Assembly: GCF_020329435.1 (NCBI RefSeq)
Contig: NZ_JAGKJK010000012.1
Span: 124,001-188,000 of the forward strand
Direction of reading: 5' to 3'
Origin: Bradyrhizobium hereditatis
Lineage (GTDB): Bacteria; Pseudomonadota; Alphaproteobacteria; Rhizobiales; Xanthobacteraceae
Length of the DNA: 64,000 nt
Shown: positions 37,394 to 48,219 of the stretch, in pieces
How positions within the stretch are numbered: position 1 is the stretch's first letter
Layout: every line of letters starts with the position of its first letter
Made by a program: the position numbers and the translations under genes
Notes under the pieces: generated by a model
The model's input: the letters and a program-made list of their open reading frames with translations, nothing else
The model's database searches: none
What the model was told of the DNA's origin: nothing

Positions 37394-38107
37394 ATGCTTT
37401 CTCGCAGGCTGGTTCTGACAGGTCTCGGCGCGACGTCGGTCGCTGCCTTCACGCCAGGAGCCCTCATGGCCGCACCGATCAAACCCGATGACGCGTCCGC
37501 GCTCATCGTCATCGACGTACAAAACTGTTTCCTTCCCGGCGGGAGTCTCGCGGTCAAGGACGGCGACCAGGTCATTCCCGTCATCAACCGTCTCGCCAAG
37601 GGCTTTGCCAATGTGGTGCTGACGCAGGATTGGCACACCGCGGACCATGTCTCGTTCGCGACATCGCATTCCGGCAAGAAGCCGTTCGATACCGTCGATC
37701 TTCCCTACGGAAAGCAGGTGCTGTGGCCCGATCACTGCGTGCAGGGTACCGAGGGCGCGTCGCTGTCGAAGGATCTCGCGATCCCGCATGCCGGGCTCGT
37801 TATCCGCAAGGGTTTCAACAAGAACGTCGACAGCTATTCGGCCTTTACCGAGGCCGACGGCAAGACCTCGACGGGGCTCGCCGCCTACCTGAAGGCGCGC
37901 AAGCTGAAGCGGGTGTTCCTCGCCGGTCTCGCCACCGATTATTGCGTGGCATGGAGCGCGCTCGACGCACGCAAGGCCCGCTTCGAAACCTATGTGATCG
38001 AGGACGCCTGCCGCGGCATCGACCTCCAGGGCTCGCTCGCCAAGGCCTGGGCCGACATGACCAAGGCCGGCGTCAAGCGCATCCAATCGAGCGATATCGC
38101 CGTCTAG
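37394..38107 (+). CDS. pncA: nicotinamidase/pyrazinamidase with twin-arginine signal
   Basis: A 237-residue isochorismatase-fold amidase that hydrolyses nicotinamide to nicotinate for NAD salvage. The triad is Asp41 (LIVIDVQNCF), Lys139 (VIRKGFN) and Cys184 (ATDYCVA). The metal ligands are Asp79, His81 and His85 (TQDWHTADH). An N-terminal SRRLVLTGLG stretch followed by a hydrophobic segment to about residue 26 resembles a Tat signal. Family members are usually cytosolic, so a periplasmic location is unusual. Confidence 0.9.
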   Translation: MLSRRLVLTGLGATSVAAFTPGALMAAPIKPDDASALIVIDVQNCFLPGGSLAVKDGDQVIPVINRLAKGFANVVLTQDWHTADHVSFATSHSGKKPFDTVDLPYGKQVLWPDHCVQGTEGASLSKDLAIPHAGLVIRKGFNKNVDSYSAFTEADGKTSTGLAAYLKARKLKRVFLAGLATDYCVAWSALDARKARFETYVIEDACRGIDLQGSLAKAWADMTKAGVKRIQSSDIAV

Positions 38108-38133
38108 CCTGTAACCTCATCGCGGAGATCGGG

Positions 38134-38985
38134 ATGTCCGATCCGGCGGCCCCTTTCGCGTTCGAATTGGCCCGGCGTGCGCCGTCACAACGCACGGCGG
38201 GCCTCATCTCGGGGATGACCGGCTACCGTGAGACGGCGCGAGGCCGGTTTTTCCAGCGCGAAGCCGCAGGCCTGGTCGTGCCGCTAATCATCAGCTTCGG
38301 CACGCCGTTTCTGATCGCGCTTGGACGCGAGCCCAATGCCGCGGACCGGCAGCCAAGCTTCGCCGCCGGGCTTCATGCCGGCCCGGTCTTTATCGAGTCC
38401 GATGGCGGCGCCGAATGCGTGCAGCTGGATCTCACGCCGCTTGGCGCCTATCGCTTCTTTGGCGGCGCCGTGGTCGATCTTGCCGCGCGCATGGTCGATA
38501 TCGGCGATGTGCTCGGCAGCGAAGGCCGACGGCTGCGCGAGCAGCTTGGTGCAACATCGGGCTGGCAGAACCGCTTCGATCTGATCGAGGATTTCGTTGC
38601 TGTCCGCGCCAGCCATTTGCCGTCGCCCGAGATCGAATTCGCCTATCGCCGGCTGGCACGTACCTCGGGCGGTGAACGGATCACTGCACTCGCAAGTGAG
38701 ATCGGCTGGAGCCGCAAGCATCTCGTCGATCGCTTTCGATCTGAACTTGGTCTTGCGCCGAAGTCGATCGCTCGCATGATGCGCTTCCATCAGGCCTGCC
38801 GGCTTGCACGCAGCGGAACCGTGATCGGCTGGGCAGGAATTGCGGCCGAGGTCGGCTATGCCGACCAGGCGCATCTCGCCCGCGAATTCTCAGCTCTTGC
38901 CGGCGAAACACCAACGGCCTGGGCGCGGCGGCTTGCGCTGACCGACAGCCGCCTGGTGCGCCCGCTGGATGAGCCACTGCGGTAA
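38134..38985 (+). CDS. AraC family transcriptional regulator
   Basis: A 283-residue regulator. The N-terminal 160 residues look like a cupin-like effector domain (LDLTPLGAYRFFGG). The C-terminal AraC HTH pair contains ITALASEIGWSRKHLVDRFR and WAGIAAEVGYADQAHLAREF. GGAG 6 bases before the ATG fixes the start. It begins 26 bases after the nicotinamidase gene on the same strand, so it may control that gene, but no operator was identified. Confidence 0.87.
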   Translation: MSDPAAPFAFELARRAPSQRTAGLISGMTGYRETARGRFFQREAAGLVVPLIISFGTPFLIALGREPNAADRQPSFAAGLHAGPVFIESDGGAECVQLDLTPLGAYRFFGGAVVDLAARMVDIGDVLGSEGRRLREQLGATSGWQNRFDLIEDFVAVRASHLPSPEIEFAYRRLARTSGGERITALASEIGWSRKHLVDRFRSELGLAPKSIARMMRFHQACRLARSGTVIGWAGIAAEVGYADQAHLAREFSALAGETPTAWARRLALTDSRLVRPLDEPLR

Positions 38986-39055
38986 CAAATCTTCAAGCCG
39001 ACATTGCCGCGCTTGGCCCATACTGGCGCAGCAGCCGCCCGCAAAGGAGTTTCCC

Positions 39056-39481
39056 GTGACCGAGAACAAAATCGAAGCGCCGCGCCTTTATCCGACGATG
39101 CGCTGTCGCGATGCCGAGGCCATGATCCGTTGGCTGATGGACGTGATTGGTTTCACCGAGCGCATCGTCTATCGCAAGGACGGCGCGATACAACATGCTG
39201 AGCTTGCCTATGGATCCTCGATCCTGATGCTCGGCCAGAGCCGCGACGACGAATACGGCAAGCTTGTTGGCGACATCGCTGGCCGCCGCACGGACGCGAT
39301 CTACGTTGCGGTCGACGACCCGGATGCACTGCACGCCAAGGTCAAGGCCGCCGGCGCCAGAATCGAAATGGAGTTGCACAACACCGACTACGGCAGCCGC
39401 GACTTCGCCTGCCGCGATCCGGAAGGCAATCTCTGGAGTTTTGGCACTTACTGGCCAAAGACAACCGAGAAACCGATGTAA
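39056..39481 (+). CDS. VOC family (glyoxalase/bleomycin-resistance fold) protein
   Basis: A 141-residue protein starting at GTG, with GGAG 6 bases upstream. It shows the two babab modules of the vicinal-oxygen-chelate fold: RLYPTMRCRDAEAMIRWL...GFTERIVYRKDG and AIYVAVDDPDALHAKVKAAGARI...DYGSRDFACRDPEGNLWSFGTY. This subtype resembles PhnB-like and glyoxalase-like proteins of unknown substrate. It lies convergent with grpE. Confidence 0.87.
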   Translation: MTENKIEAPRLYPTMRCRDAEAMIRWLMDVIGFTERIVYRKDGAIQHAELAYGSSILMLGQSRDDEYGKLVGDIAGRRTDAIYVAVDDPDALHAKVKAAGARIEMELHNTDYGSRDFACRDPEGNLWSFGTYWPKTTEKPM

Positions 39482-39548
39482 GCTAAGTTGGCATCACACC
39501 GCTGCGGAGCAGCGCCGAGGTGCTGCTCCGCGTCCAGGACGCGAGACA

Positions 39549-40160
39549 TTAGCTTTGCTCTGAAGGAGCCGCCGCCGGCGTGGCCTTGGCGCCACCCTTC
39601 GATACGCCGACCAGTGCCGGGCGCAGTACGCGGTCACCGATCATGAAGCCGGCTTGCACGACCTGAACCACTGTCCCCGATGGGACGGACGGATCGGGCA
39701 CTTCGTACATCGCCTGCTGGAAGTTGGGATCGAACTTCTCGCCCGACGGATCGAATTTCTTGACGCCGTTCTTCTCCAGCGTATTGAGCAGCGAGCGTTC
39801 GGTCAGCTCGACGCCTTCAATGAAGGCCTTGATGCCGGGATCGGCGGTCTCTTTCACGTCGGCCGGAATCGCGTCCAGCGCGCGCTGCAGATTGTCGGCG
39901 ATTTCAAGAATGTCGCGCGCAAAGCCGGTGATGCCGTAGGCGCGCGCGTCGGCGACTTCCTTGGCGGTGCGCTTGCGCAGGTTTTCCATCTCCGCCAGCG
40001 TGCGCAGCATCTTGTCCCGCGCGTCAGCCGCTTCCTTCGTCAACGCCTCCACCGACCCTTCCTCGGGATCGTCGGGCATGATGTAGGGTTTCGAGACTAC
40101 GGGCTCGCCGGTCTCGGCCGGTTTCAACTCATCGTCACTCGGCCCGTTGGGATCGGTCAT
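39549..40160 (-). CDS. grpE: nucleotide exchange factor GrpE
   Basis: A 203-residue co-chaperone that releases ADP from DnaK. An acidic N-terminus precedes the long dimerising helix ([30 protein letters not shown]), followed by the beta-wing domain with [23 protein letters not shown] and [26 protein letters not shown]. It lies 187 bases downstream of hrcA on the same strand, in the usual hrcA-grpE order. dnaK is not adjacent but lies 3.8 kb further along. Confidence 0.97.
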   Translation of the reverse strand: MTDPNGPSDDELKPAETGEPVVSKPYIMPDDPEEGSVEALTKEAADARDKMLRTLAEMENLRKRTAKEVADARAYGITGFARDILEIADNLQRALDAIPADVKETADPGIKAFIEGVELTERSLLNTLEKNGVKKFDPSGEKFDPNFQQAMYEVPDPSVPSGTVVQVVQAGFMIGDRVLRPALVGVSKGGAKATPAAAPSEQS

Positions 40161-40347
40161 AAGACTGCCTTCTCAAAAGTCATTGGTTCGATGGGGATTT
40201 GTTGGGCGGGATATCGTGCTTTAGGGGCCGAAAATCAAGCGTTCCATGGCGTTTTCGCGTAAGCATCCTCGCGGGCTCCGAACCGCGGGGAGAAGGCAGC
40301 GGTTCGCAGGAACATGCGTCAGAAACAATAAGGCCTCGAATCCGGCC

Positions 40348-41448
40348 TCAAGTCGGCCCGGTTGAGCCCAGCATCCGGCTGACGATCCTCGCGGCATAAT
40401 CGACCGTCGGGATCACCCGCGCATAGTTCAACCGTGTCGGCCCGATCACGCCGAGAACGCCGACAATGCGCCCCGAGGCGTCACTGTAGGGCGCAATGAT
40501 GGTGGAGGAGCCGGACAGCGAGAACAGCTTGTTCTCCGAACCGATGAAGATACGCACGCCTTCGGCGCGCTCGGCGCGGCCGAGCAGATCAATCACGCCG
40601 CGCTTGGTCTCAAGATCGTCGAACAGCGACTTAACGCGCTCGAGATCCTCCAGCGCGTGCAGATCTTCGAGCAGATTGGCGTGCCCGCGCACGATCAATT
40701 GGCGCTCCTCGTGTTCGCCGCCGGACCAGCTGGCAATGCCGGCCGCGATCACTTTCTGCGTCAGCTGATCGAGCTCGGCGCGGCTCTGCGCCAGGGCGGT
40801 TTCGAGTTCGAGTCGCGCCTCGGAAAGCGTGCGGCCGCGAATCCGCGCATTGAGGAAATTGGTCGCTTCCGTCAGCGCGGAAGGCGGAACGCCGGGCGGC
40901 AGCGTCAGCACGCGGTTTTCGACCTGACCGTCTTCGCCGACCAGCACCACCAGCGCGCGCTCCGGCTCGAGGCGCACGAATTCGATGTGCTTGAGCCGCG
41001 AGTTGGATTTAGCGGTGAGCACCACGGCGGCCGCGCGGGTCAGGCCGGAGAGTCGCGTCAGGGCCTCGCCGAGCGCCGCCTCGACCGATTGCGCGCGCCC
41101 GACCGACGCTAGCTGACTCTGGATCGATTCCCGCTCGGGCTCGGTGAGATCGCCGACCTGCATCAAGGCATCGACAAAGAAGCGCAGGCCGAGTTCGGTG
41201 GGCAGCCGGCCCGCGGAAGTATGCGGCGCGTAGATCAGGCCGAGCGCTTCGAGGTCCGACATCACGTTGCGGACGGAAGCCGGCGACAACGGCACCGCGA
41301 TCAGGCGGGAGACGTTGCGCGAACCGACGGGCTCGCCGGTTGCAAGGTAGCTCTCGACGATTTGTCGAAAAATGTCGCGCGAGCGCTCGTTGAGCTGAGC
41401 CAGCCCCGCATGCGGCGCGATCAAGCCAATCGGATCGTGATGGGCCAC
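40348..41448 (-). CDS. hrcA: heat-inducible transcription repressor HrcA
   Basis: A 366-residue repressor that binds CIRCE elements and is stabilised by GroEL. The winged-helix N-terminus reads [30 protein letters not shown], followed by [17 protein letters not shown] and the HrcA core ([31 protein letters not shown]). It starts at GTG (41448) with GGGAG 6 bases upstream; the open frame continues upstream but without family similarity. No CIRCE was seen in the window, so its target is probably groESL elsewhere. Confidence 0.96.
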   Translation of the reverse strand: MAHHDPIGLIAPHAGLAQLNERSRDIFRQIVESYLATGEPVGSRNVSRLIAVPLSPASVRNVMSDLEALGLIYAPHTSAGRLPTELGLRFFVDALMQVGDLTEPERESIQSQLASVGRAQSVEAALGEALTRLSGLTRAAAVVLTAKSNSRLKHIEFVRLEPERALVVLVGEDGQVENRVLTLPPGVPPSALTEATNFLNARIRGRTLSEARLELETALAQSRAELDQLTQKVIAAGIASWSGGEHEERQLIVRGHANLLEDLHALEDLERVKSLFDDLETKRGVIDLLGRAERAEGVRIFIGSENKLFSLSGSSTIIAPYSDASGRIVGVLGVIGPTRLNYARVIPTVDYAARIVSRMLGSTGPT

Positions 41449-41605
41449 TGTTAACTCCCTGATACCCCCTAATTTGTCGCTCCGGCGCACTGATGACAAG
41501 CGCGCTTTGCCCGCGAAATAAGCGGCCAAAACCCTTGCCGCTGCCCGCTCCCCCTCCTACAAGCACCGCAAACGAATTTTCGCTCGATTTTCGAAAGGAT
41601 TTCCC

Positions 41606-42319
41606 ATGCGGCCAAGCCGCCGTGCGCCCGATCAGCTGCGCCCCGTGTCGCTGGAACGCGGCGTCGTCAAATACGCCGAAGGTTCCTGCATGGTGAAGTT
41701 CGGCGATACCCATGTGCTGGTGACCGCCACGCTGGAGGAGCGGCTGCCGCCCTGGCTGAAGGGTCAGGGCCGCGGCTGGGTTACCGCCGAATACGGCATG
41801 CTGCCGCGCGCGACGTTGGAACGGACCCGCCGTGAGGCCGCGGCCGGCAAGCAGGGCGGCCGGACCGTCGAGATTCAGCGGCTGATCGGCCGCTCCTTGC
41901 GCGCGGCCGTCGACCTCGAGGCGCTCGGCGAGCGCCAGATTACCGTCGACTGTGACGTGATCCAGGCCGATGGCGGCACGCGTACCGCCTCGATCACCGG
42001 CGCCTGGGTGGCTCTGGCCGACTGCATCGGCTGGATGAAGGCCCGCAATATGCTGAAGACCAACGTATTGCGCGACAATGTCGCTGCGATCTCCTGCGGC
42101 ATTTATCAAGGCACGCCGGTGCTCGATCTCGACTATGCCGAGGATTCCGACGCCGAGACGGACGCCAATTTCGTCATGACCGGCGATGGCCGCATCATCG
42201 AGGTGCAGGGCACCGCCGAAAAGACGCCGTTCTCGCAGGACGAGTTCCTCGCGCTGATGGAACTCGCGCGCAAGGGTGTCGCGCGCCTGGTGGACTTGCA
42301 GAAGCTGGCCGTCGCGTAG
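41606..42319 (+). CDS. rph: ribonuclease PH
   Basis: A 237-residue phosphorolytic 3'-exoribonuclease that trims tRNA and other RNA ends. Conserved segments: [56 protein letters not shown] (phosphate- and RNA-binding arginines), and [18 protein letters not shown]. It is divergent from hrcA, with about 157 bases between them, and followed by rdgB after 11 bases, the conserved rph-rdgB-hemW order. Confidence 0.97.
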   Translation: MRPSRRAPDQLRPVSLERGVVKYAEGSCMVKFGDTHVLVTATLEERLPPWLKGQGRGWVTAEYGMLPRATLERTRREAAAGKQGGRTVEIQRLIGRSLRAAVDLEALGERQITVDCDVIQADGGTRTASITGAWVALADCIGWMKARNMLKTNVLRDNVAAISCGIYQGTPVLDLDYAEDSDAETDANFVMTGDGRIIEVQGTAEKTPFSQDEFLALMELARKGVARLVDLQKLAVA

Positions 42320-42330
42320 TCTGATCGCCT

Positions 42331-42960
42331 ATGCACCGTCGAATCACCGGCAAGCTCGTGATCGCGACCCACAATCCCGGCAAGCTCGCCGAGATGCGGG
42401 AATTGCTCGCGCCGCATGGTGTCGAGGCCGTTTCCGCGGGCGAATTGGGCCTGGGCGAACCTGACGAAACCGGCGACACCTTTCGATCCAATGCGGCAAT
42501 CAAGGCGATGGCGGCGGCGAAAGCCTCCCAGCTTCCGGCTTTCGCCGACGATTCCGGTCTCGTCGTCGATGCGCTCGACGGCGCGCCCGGAATCTACTCG
42601 GCGCGCTGGGCCGGGGAGGGCAAGGATTTCACCGCCGCGATGACCCGGATCGAGCGCCTGTTGCAGGAGCGCGGCGCGACCACGCCGGCGAAACGAAAGG
42701 CGCACTTCGTCTCCGCGCTGTGCGTCGCCTGGCCGGACGGCCATCTCGAAGAAGTCGAGGCGCGGGCCGATGGAACGCTGGTCTGGCCGCCACGCGGCAC
42801 CGCCGGTTTCGGCTATGATCCGATGTTCCTTCCCGACGGGCACACGCGGACTTTTGGCGAGATGACCTCGATCGAAAAGCACGGCCTGCCGCCGCTTGGT
42901 CTTGGCCTGTCACACCGGGCGCGGGCCTTCGTCAAACTGGCGGAGATCTGCCTTGGCTAG
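42331..42960 (+). CDS. rdgB: RdgB/HAM1 non-canonical purine NTP pyrophosphatase
   Basis: A 209-residue house-cleaning enzyme that hydrolyses dITP, ITP and XTP to monophosphates. [18 protein letters not shown] binds the phosphates. [25 protein letters not shown] is the catalytic and purine-binding stretch, and [11 protein letters not shown] and [10 protein letters not shown] close the site. It sits between rph and hemW. The stop overlaps the hemW start. Confidence 0.96.
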   Translation: MHRRITGKLVIATHNPGKLAEMRELLAPHGVEAVSAGELGLGEPDETGDTFRSNAAIKAMAAAKASQLPAFADDSGLVVDALDGAPGIYSARWAGEGKDFTAAMTRIERLLQERGATTPAKRKAHFVSALCVAWPDGHLEEVEARADGTLVWPPRGTAGFGYDPMFLPDGHTRTFGEMTSIEKHGLPPLGLGLSHRARAFVKLAEICLG

Positions 42961-44122
42961 CACTGAGCGCCATTACGGAAAGCGTGCCTTCGGCGTCTAC
43001 GTGCACTGGCCGTTCTGCCTGTCGAAATGTCCGTATTGCGATTTCAACAGCCACGTCCGCCACGCTGCCATTGATGAAGAGAGATTCGCCCGCGCCTTTG
43101 CGCGCGAGATCGAAACCACTGCGGCACGCGCGCCTGATCGAACCGTCACCTCGATCTTTCTCGGCGGCGGCACGCCGTCGCTGATGCAGCCCCGCACCGT
43201 TGGCGTGATCCTGGATGCGATCGGCAAGCACTGGCGCGTCGCCGGCAATGTCGAGGTAACGCTGGAGGCCAATCCGACCAGCGTGGAGGCGACGCGGTTT
43301 AGCGGCTACCGCGCAGCCGGCGTCAACCGCGTCTCGCTCGGCGTCCAGGCGCTCGACGACGCCTCGCTGAAAGCGCTCGGGCGGCTCCATACCGCACGCG
43401 AGGCGCTCGATGCGGTCGCGATCGCGCGCACCGCATTCGAGCGCTACTCGTTCGACCTGATCTATGCCCGCCCGGACCAGACGCCGCGGATGTGGGCGGA
43501 TGAACTGAAGCTTGCAATCGCCGAAGCCGCCGAGCATCTGTCGCTCTACCAGCTCACTATCGAGGAAGGCACGCCGTTCTTCGGCCTGCATGCCGCGGGC
43601 AAGCTGAAGACGCCGGACGAGGCAGTTGCCCGCGCGCTCTATGACGTGACCCAGGAAGTGTGCGCCGCGCATGGCCTTCCGGCCTACGAGATCTCCAACC
43701 ACGCCCGCGTCGGCTCAGAGTGCCAGCATAATCTGGTGTACTGGCGCGGTGACGAATATGCCGGGATCGGCCCCGGCGCGCATGGGCGTCTCGATGTCGA
43801 TGGCGGGCGCTACGCGACCGCGACCGAGAAGCGGCCCGAGGCCTGGCTGATGCGCGTGGAGGCCAAAGGCCACGGCGTCGTCACGGACGAACGCCTCAAC
43901 AGCGAAGAACGCGCCGATGAATATCTGCTGATGGGATTGCGCCTCGCTGAAGGCATCGATCCCAAACGCTACGCGACGCTGTCAGGCCGCGCGCTCGATC
44001 CGAGCCGGATCGCCATTTTGCGCGACGAAGGCGCCATCATTGTCGAGTCCGATGGACGCTTGCGCGTGACCAAGGACGGTTTCCCCGTGCTCGACGCCGT
44101 CGTGGCGGATCTCGCCGCGTAA
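42953..44122 (+). CDS. hemW: HemW-type radical SAM protein
   Basis: A 389-residue radical SAM protein related to HemN. The cluster motif CLSKCPYC follows [24 protein letters not shown] and [11 protein letters not shown] are core SAM-binding segments, and the C-terminal HemW domain follows. HemW is now seen as a heme chaperone rather than a coproporphyrinogen oxidase. The TTG at 42953, with GGAG 7 bases upstream, gives the normal N-terminus and overlaps the rdgB stop; no ATG is well placed. Confidence 0.93.
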   Translation: MASTERHYGKRAFGVYVHWPFCLSKCPYCDFNSHVRHAAIDEERFARAFAREIETTAARAPDRTVTSIFLGGGTPSLMQPRTVGVILDAIGKHWRVAGNVEVTLEANPTSVEATRFSGYRAAGVNRVSLGVQALDDASLKALGRLHTAREALDAVAIARTAFERYSFDLIYARPDQTPRMWADELKLAIAEAAEHLSLYQLTIEEGTPFFGLHAAGKLKTPDEAVARALYDVTQEVCAAHGLPAYEISNHARVGSECQHNLVYWRGDEYAGIGPGAHGRLDVDGGRYATATEKRPEAWLMRVEAKGHGVVTDERLNSEERADEYLLMGLRLAEGIDPKRYATLSGRALDPSRIAILRDEGAIIVESDGRLRVTKDGFPVLDAVVADLAA

Positions 44123-44147
44123 AGGTTTTGCTACAAGCGGCAGGAAG

Positions 44148-45359
44148 CTACGCACCAAAACTCTTCGGCGAACCGGCCACCGGCGTGCTGCCGCCGCTGG
44201 CGACCTTCATTACCGCAAGGCCGCGCTCATTGGTGCCGTCGGAGCGGAAGCGGAACAGGCCGTCGATACCGGCAAAGCCCGACGGGTTGGTCAGCGTCTC
44301 CGCCGCAAAGCGCTGGCTACCCTGCTTCGATAGCGCCGCAACCAGCGCCACCGCATCATAGGCGAGGGTCGCTGTGCGCACTGGGTCGGCGGCGAATTTG
44401 GCGCGGTAGCGGCCGGAGAAGGCGCGGAAGCCCGATGGATCCGGCGCGGCATAGAGCCCGCCCTGCAACGCCGGGCTCGCATAGACACGCGGATTGTCCC
44501 AAAGCCCGGTGCCGAGCATCTGGATGTTGCGCAGATTGGCGCCGGCTGCGGTCAGGGCATCGGCCGCTGCGACCACCGAATCGCCGTCATCGGCGATGAA
44601 CAGCGCATCCGCCGAGCCCAGCGACTGCGCCACCGTCCGTGCCGCCCCTGAACGATCGGCGGCATATTTCTCGAAGGCGACGATGCGGCCCTTGCGACCG
44701 GCCGCCTGCTTGAAGGCGGCTTCCACCACATTGCCGTAGGCATTGTCCGGCAAAAGCGCCGCGAACGACCGCTTTCCGATGCTGGCGGAATAGTCGACGA
44801 TCCGGTTGACGTCGGATTCGGGCAGGAAGCTGAGCAGATAGACACCGCGCCCGGCGACGCTTGAATCGGTCGAGAACGCGATCACCGAAATGCCGCGGCT
44901 GCGCGCCAGTTGCGCGGTCGCCGGCACCGAGCCGGCAAACAGCGGGCCCAGAATGATCTCAACGCCCTCGCCGAGCGCCTCCTGCGTGACCTGCTGGGCG
45001 CCCTGCGGGGTGCCGCCGTCATCCTTGATCAGGAGCTGGATGTTCGGATTCTGAAATTCCGCCAGCGCCATCTCGGCCGCGTTCTTCATCGACTGCGCGG
45101 CGACGCCGGCATTGCCGGCGGCCGAGAGCGGCAGGATTAGGCCAACCTTGACGTTGCCGGTGCCAACCGCGAGCGGCTGCTGCTGCGGCCCGGGGGGTCC
45201 CTCGGGCGCTGACGGGCCGAACGGGTTGGAAACCTGGCCACCGCTGGAGCAGGCGCCGAGCAGGGGCGCCGCGAGAATAAGTCCGACCGCCGTCCGCCGG
45301 GTCGGGCCTGAGGGGCGCGAGTCCGGGGATCCAAGCTTGCGATTGAACGGACCTTCCAT
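44148..45359 (-). CDS. penicillin-binding protein activator-like lipoprotein (LppC family)
   Basis: A 403-residue lipoprotein. A signal with the lipobox LLGAC places the lipidated Cys at residue 37. A Pro/Gln-rich linker precedes a type I periplasmic-binding fold (VKVGLILPLSAAGNAGVAAQ, DDGGTPQGAQQVTQEAL, ILGPLFAGSVPA). This is the LppC/YraM (LpoA-like) arrangement, and the rsmI-yraN neighbourhood supports it. LpoA activates PBP1A in E. coli; ABC-transporter binding proteins have the same fold. Confidence 0.87.
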   Translation of the reverse strand: MEGPFNRKLGSPDSRPSGPTRRTAVGLILAAPLLGACSSGGQVSNPFGPSAPEGPPGPQQQPLAVGTGNVKVGLILPLSAAGNAGVAAQSMKNAAEMALAEFQNPNIQLLIKDDGGTPQGAQQVTQEALGEGVEIILGPLFAGSVPATAQLARSRGISVIAFSTDSSVAGRGVYLLSFLPESDVNRIVDYSASIGKRSFAALLPDNAYGNVVEAAFKQAAGRKGRIVAFEKYAADRSGAARTVAQSLGSADALFIADDGDSVVAAADALTAAGANLRNIQMLGTGLWDNPRVYASPALQGGLYAAPDPSGFRAFSGRYRAKFAADPVRTATLAYDAVALVAALSKQGSQRFAAETLTNPSGFAGIDGLFRFRSDGTNERGLAVMKVASGGSTPVAGSPKSFGA

Positions 45360-45589
45360 TCTGTCTCTTCTCTTGACCGACCGCCGTCGGCCAGGATTCC
45401 GGCCTTCTGGGCCGAGGCACCTGAACCGCTACTGAACCCAATCTGGGATTGATGCATATTGTCGAGGATTAGTTAACCAAAACAAAAAGATTACTACCCG
45501 GCCGCGCATTGCCCGCCCCTCGGGAACCTTCGCTTGCTGCCATCACGCCAGATATGGTGCTTGACCTGCGACCCCTCTAGATTGCCGAT

Positions 45590-46555
45590 ATGCGCGCAAA
45601 ACCCGGTTCAAACTACGGCTCTGATACCGAACCGGGTTCGGCCCACAGGACATTTTTGATCGGCGGCCACGTCCTTAACGCCGCGAAGCCCGCGCCGGGC
45701 CTCTATCTGGTGGCAACCCCGATCGGTAATCTCGGCGACATCACATTGCGCGCCCTGGAGACGCTGGCTGGCGTCGACATCATCGCCTGCGAGGATACCC
45801 GCATCACCCGCCGCCTGACCGAGCGCTATGCGATTTCGGCGGAACTCAAGCCCTATCACGAGCACAACGCGGCCATGGCGCGGCCGAAAATCCTGGAACG
45901 GCTGGCGCAAGGCGCCTCGATCGCGCTGGTGTCGGACGCCGGCACGCCCCTCATCTCCGATCCCGGCTTCAAGCTGGTGCGCGAGGTCTGTGCCGCCGGC
46001 CACGCCGTGATCGCGGTGCCGGGCGCGTCCTCGGTGCTAACGGCGCTGTCGGTCGCGGCCCTCCCGACCGATCGCTTCTTCTTCGACGGATTTTTGCCGG
46101 CCAAAGAAATCTCGCGGCGGACGCGGCTCGCCGAACTGGCCCGGATCGACGCCACGCTCGTCATGTTCGAATCCGGCAACCGCGTGCAGGAGACGCTCGC
46201 CGACCTCGCCGAAATCATGGCCGGCCGCGACGTCGCGATCTGCCGCGAGCTGACAAAGCTGCACGAGGATATCAAGCGCGGCCCCATCGCCGATCTGGCG
46301 AAGGCTGCCGGCACGCTGGAAACCCGCGGCGAGTTCGTGCTCGTGGTCGGCCCGCCGCGCAAGGACGCCAATGTCATGACGCAGCACGACCTCGACGATC
46401 TACTGCGCTCGTCGCTCATGCGCGACAGCGTCAAGGACAGCGTCGCGCATGCGGTCGAGCTTTCGGGACGGCCGCGCCGCGAGGTCTACGCTCGCGCGCT
46501 CGAGCTCGCCAAGGAGATCAAAGAGGAAGTCAGGGGCGACGATGGCGAAGAATGA
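45590..46555 (+). CDS. rsmI: 16S rRNA (cytidine(1402)-2'-O)-methyltransferase
   Basis: A 321-residue tetrapyrrole-methylase-fold enzyme that methylates the 2'-OH of C1402 in 16S r[43 protein letters not shown] and [21 protein letters not shown] are family signatures, as is [28 protein letters not shown]. The first 30 residues vary and the start could lie a little later. It is divergent from the LppC-like gene and overlaps yraN by 14 bases. Confidence 0.95.
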   Translation: MRAKPGSNYGSDTEPGSAHRTFLIGGHVLNAAKPAPGLYLVATPIGNLGDITLRALETLAGVDIIACEDTRITRRLTERYAISAELKPYHEHNAAMARPKILERLAQGASIALVSDAGTPLISDPGFKLVREVCAAGHAVIAVPGASSVLTALSVAALPTDRFFFDGFLPAKEISRRTRLAELARIDATLVMFESGNRVQETLADLAEIMAGRDVAICRELTKLHEDIKRGPIADLAKAAGTLETRGEFVLVVGPPRKDANVMTQHDLDDLLRSSLMRDSVKDSVAHAVELSGRPRREVYARALELAKEIKEEVRGDDGEE

Positions 46556-46955
46556 CGGCACATCGCCACCGGACGCGGTGGCAAAGCTCGCCGCGCCAGA
46601 GCGGGTCGCCGCCTTTCGCACTGGCCTCTCGGCCGAAAGCCGCGCGGCCGCTTATCTGATGGCCAAGGGCTATCGCATCCTGGCTAAGCGCTTCCGCAGC
46701 CCTTACGGCGAGATCGACCTGATCGCGAAAAAGCGCGATCTCGTGGCCTTCATCGAGGTCAAGGCCCGCGCCAGCCTGGATGACGCCGCCTACGCCGTGA
46801 CGCCGCGCCAGCAGGCGCGCATCGTCAATGCCGCCCAGGCCTGGCTGATGGCGCATCCCGAGCATGCCGAATTCGAGCTCAGATTTGATGCCATCCTGAT
46901 TGCGCCGCGTCGCCTGCCACGCCATGTGTTATCGGCATTCGACGCCAGTCCATAA
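46542..46955 (+). CDS. yraN: UPF0102 protein YraN
   Basis: A 137-residue protein of the YraN family with an endonuclease-like fold: [47 protein letters not shown] gives the E-x-D-x-EVK pattern of PD-(D/E)XK nucleases. The biological role is unsettled. The ATG lies inside the 3' end of rsmI, so translation is coupled, and the rsmI-yraN pair is widely conserved. Confidence 0.93.
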   Translation: MAKNDGTSPPDAVAKLAAPERVAAFRTGLSAESRAAAYLMAKGYRILAKRFRSPYGEIDLIAKKRDLVAFIEVKARASLDDAAYAVTPRQQARIVNAAQAWLMAHPEHAEFELRFDAILIAPRRLPRHVLSAFDASP

Positions 46956-46984
46956 ATATCCCTCAAGAGACCCGGACCTCTCCC

Positions 46985-47932
46985 ATGAAACTGAATGTCG
47001 CCGTCCAGATGGATCCCATCGCGCGTATCAACATCCGCGGCGATTCGACCTTTGCGCTGCTCCTGGAAGCGCAAAAGCGCGGCCACAGCCTTTGCTATTA
47101 CACCCCCGACAAGCTGTCGCTGCGCGGCGGGGAGCTGGTGGCGCCGGTGCAGCATCTCACCGTGCGCGACGAGGTCGGCGATCATTTCACCCTCGGCGAG
47201 CCCAGGCGCGAGCCGCTTGAGTCCTTCGACGTTATCCTGCTGCGGCAGGACCCGCCCTTTGACCTAGCCTACATCACCTCGACCCATTTCCTGGAGCGCA
47301 TCCATCCCAAGACGCTGGTGGTGAACAACCCGGCAGCCGTGCGCAACGCGCCGGAAAAACTCTTCGTGATGAACTTTCCGCAGCTGATGCCGCCAACGCT
47401 GATTTCGCGTGACCTCGACGAAATCAATTCGTTCCGCGACCAGCATGGCGCCGTGGTGATGAAGCCGTTGCACGGCCATGGCGGCGCCGCGGTGTTCCGC
47501 GTGATGCCGCAGGATATGAATTTCGGCTCATTGTTCGACATGTTCTCGGTCACCTTCCGCGAGCCTTGGGTGATCCAGCGCTTCCTGCCCGAGGTGAAGC
47601 ACGGCGACAAGCGCATCATCCTGGTCGATGGCGAATTCGCCGGCGCGGTCAACCGCGTGCCCGCGCCCGACGACCTTCGCTCCAACATGGTGCGCGGCGG
47701 CGCTGCACACGCGACCGAGCTTTCACCGCGCGAGCGCGAGATCTGCGACACGTTGGGGCCGGCGCTGCGCGAACGCGGACTATTGTTCGTTGGCATCGAC
47801 GTGATCGACGGCAACCTCACCGAGATCAACGTGACCTCGCCGACTGGCATCCGCGCCATCCAGCGCCTCAACGGCCCGGACGTCGCCGGAAAAATCTGGG
47901 ATACGATCGAGAAGAAACGCGCCGGGAAATAG
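46985..47932 (+). CDS. gshB: glutathione synthetase
   Basis: A 315-residue ATP-grasp ligase that joins gamma-glutamylcysteine and glycine. [30 protein letters not shown] opens it. [17 protein letters not shown] is the ATP-binding loop. [20 protein letters not shown] and [26 protein letters not shown] carry the metal and substrate residues. It is 29 bases from yraN on the same strand and ends that operon. Confidence 0.97.
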   Translation: MKLNVAVQMDPIARINIRGDSTFALLLEAQKRGHSLCYYTPDKLSLRGGELVAPVQHLTVRDEVGDHFTLGEPRREPLESFDVILLRQDPPFDLAYITSTHFLERIHPKTLVVNNPAAVRNAPEKLFVMNFPQLMPPTLISRDLDEINSFRDQHGAVVMKPLHGHGGAAVFRVMPQDMNFGSLFDMFSVTFREPWVIQRFLPEVKHGDKRIILVDGEFAGAVNRVPAPDDLRSNMVRGGAAHATELSPREREICDTLGPALRERGLLFVGIDVIDGNLTEINVTSPTGIRAIQRLNGPDVAGKIWDTIEKKRAGK

Positions 47933-48219
47933 TTTCCCCCAAACGACCTATCGACCAACTTGTTTGCAGCGCGCCCGGCGCGACCTGACTTGCGCCGGAT
48001 GAGTTGCGGGCGCTCTCCTGCCGGCTGGATGGAACCGACGGGGGAGCCGCGGTGCCGTTCTGCTGCGCCGCCGGCAGCGGTCTGCCGGATTCCATGACGC
48101 TATCGCCACGCGATCCGATATTCTATCATCATACGTCCACTCTTTGGACAAGACTGCACGGAGCGCTGCCGGATGCTCGACCGGCCACCTTCGGATGACA
48201 TTGGACGAAAGGAGCGCCA

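Noticed and set aside
36233-38086. 617-codon minus-strand frame opposite the secreted protein and pncA
   Set aside because: It covers two well-supported plus-strand genes and shows no domain.
45604-45640. GGTTCAAACT-type stretch considered as a tRNA T-arm
   Set aside because: It lies inside the start of rsmI, with no acceptor, D or anticodon stems around it.
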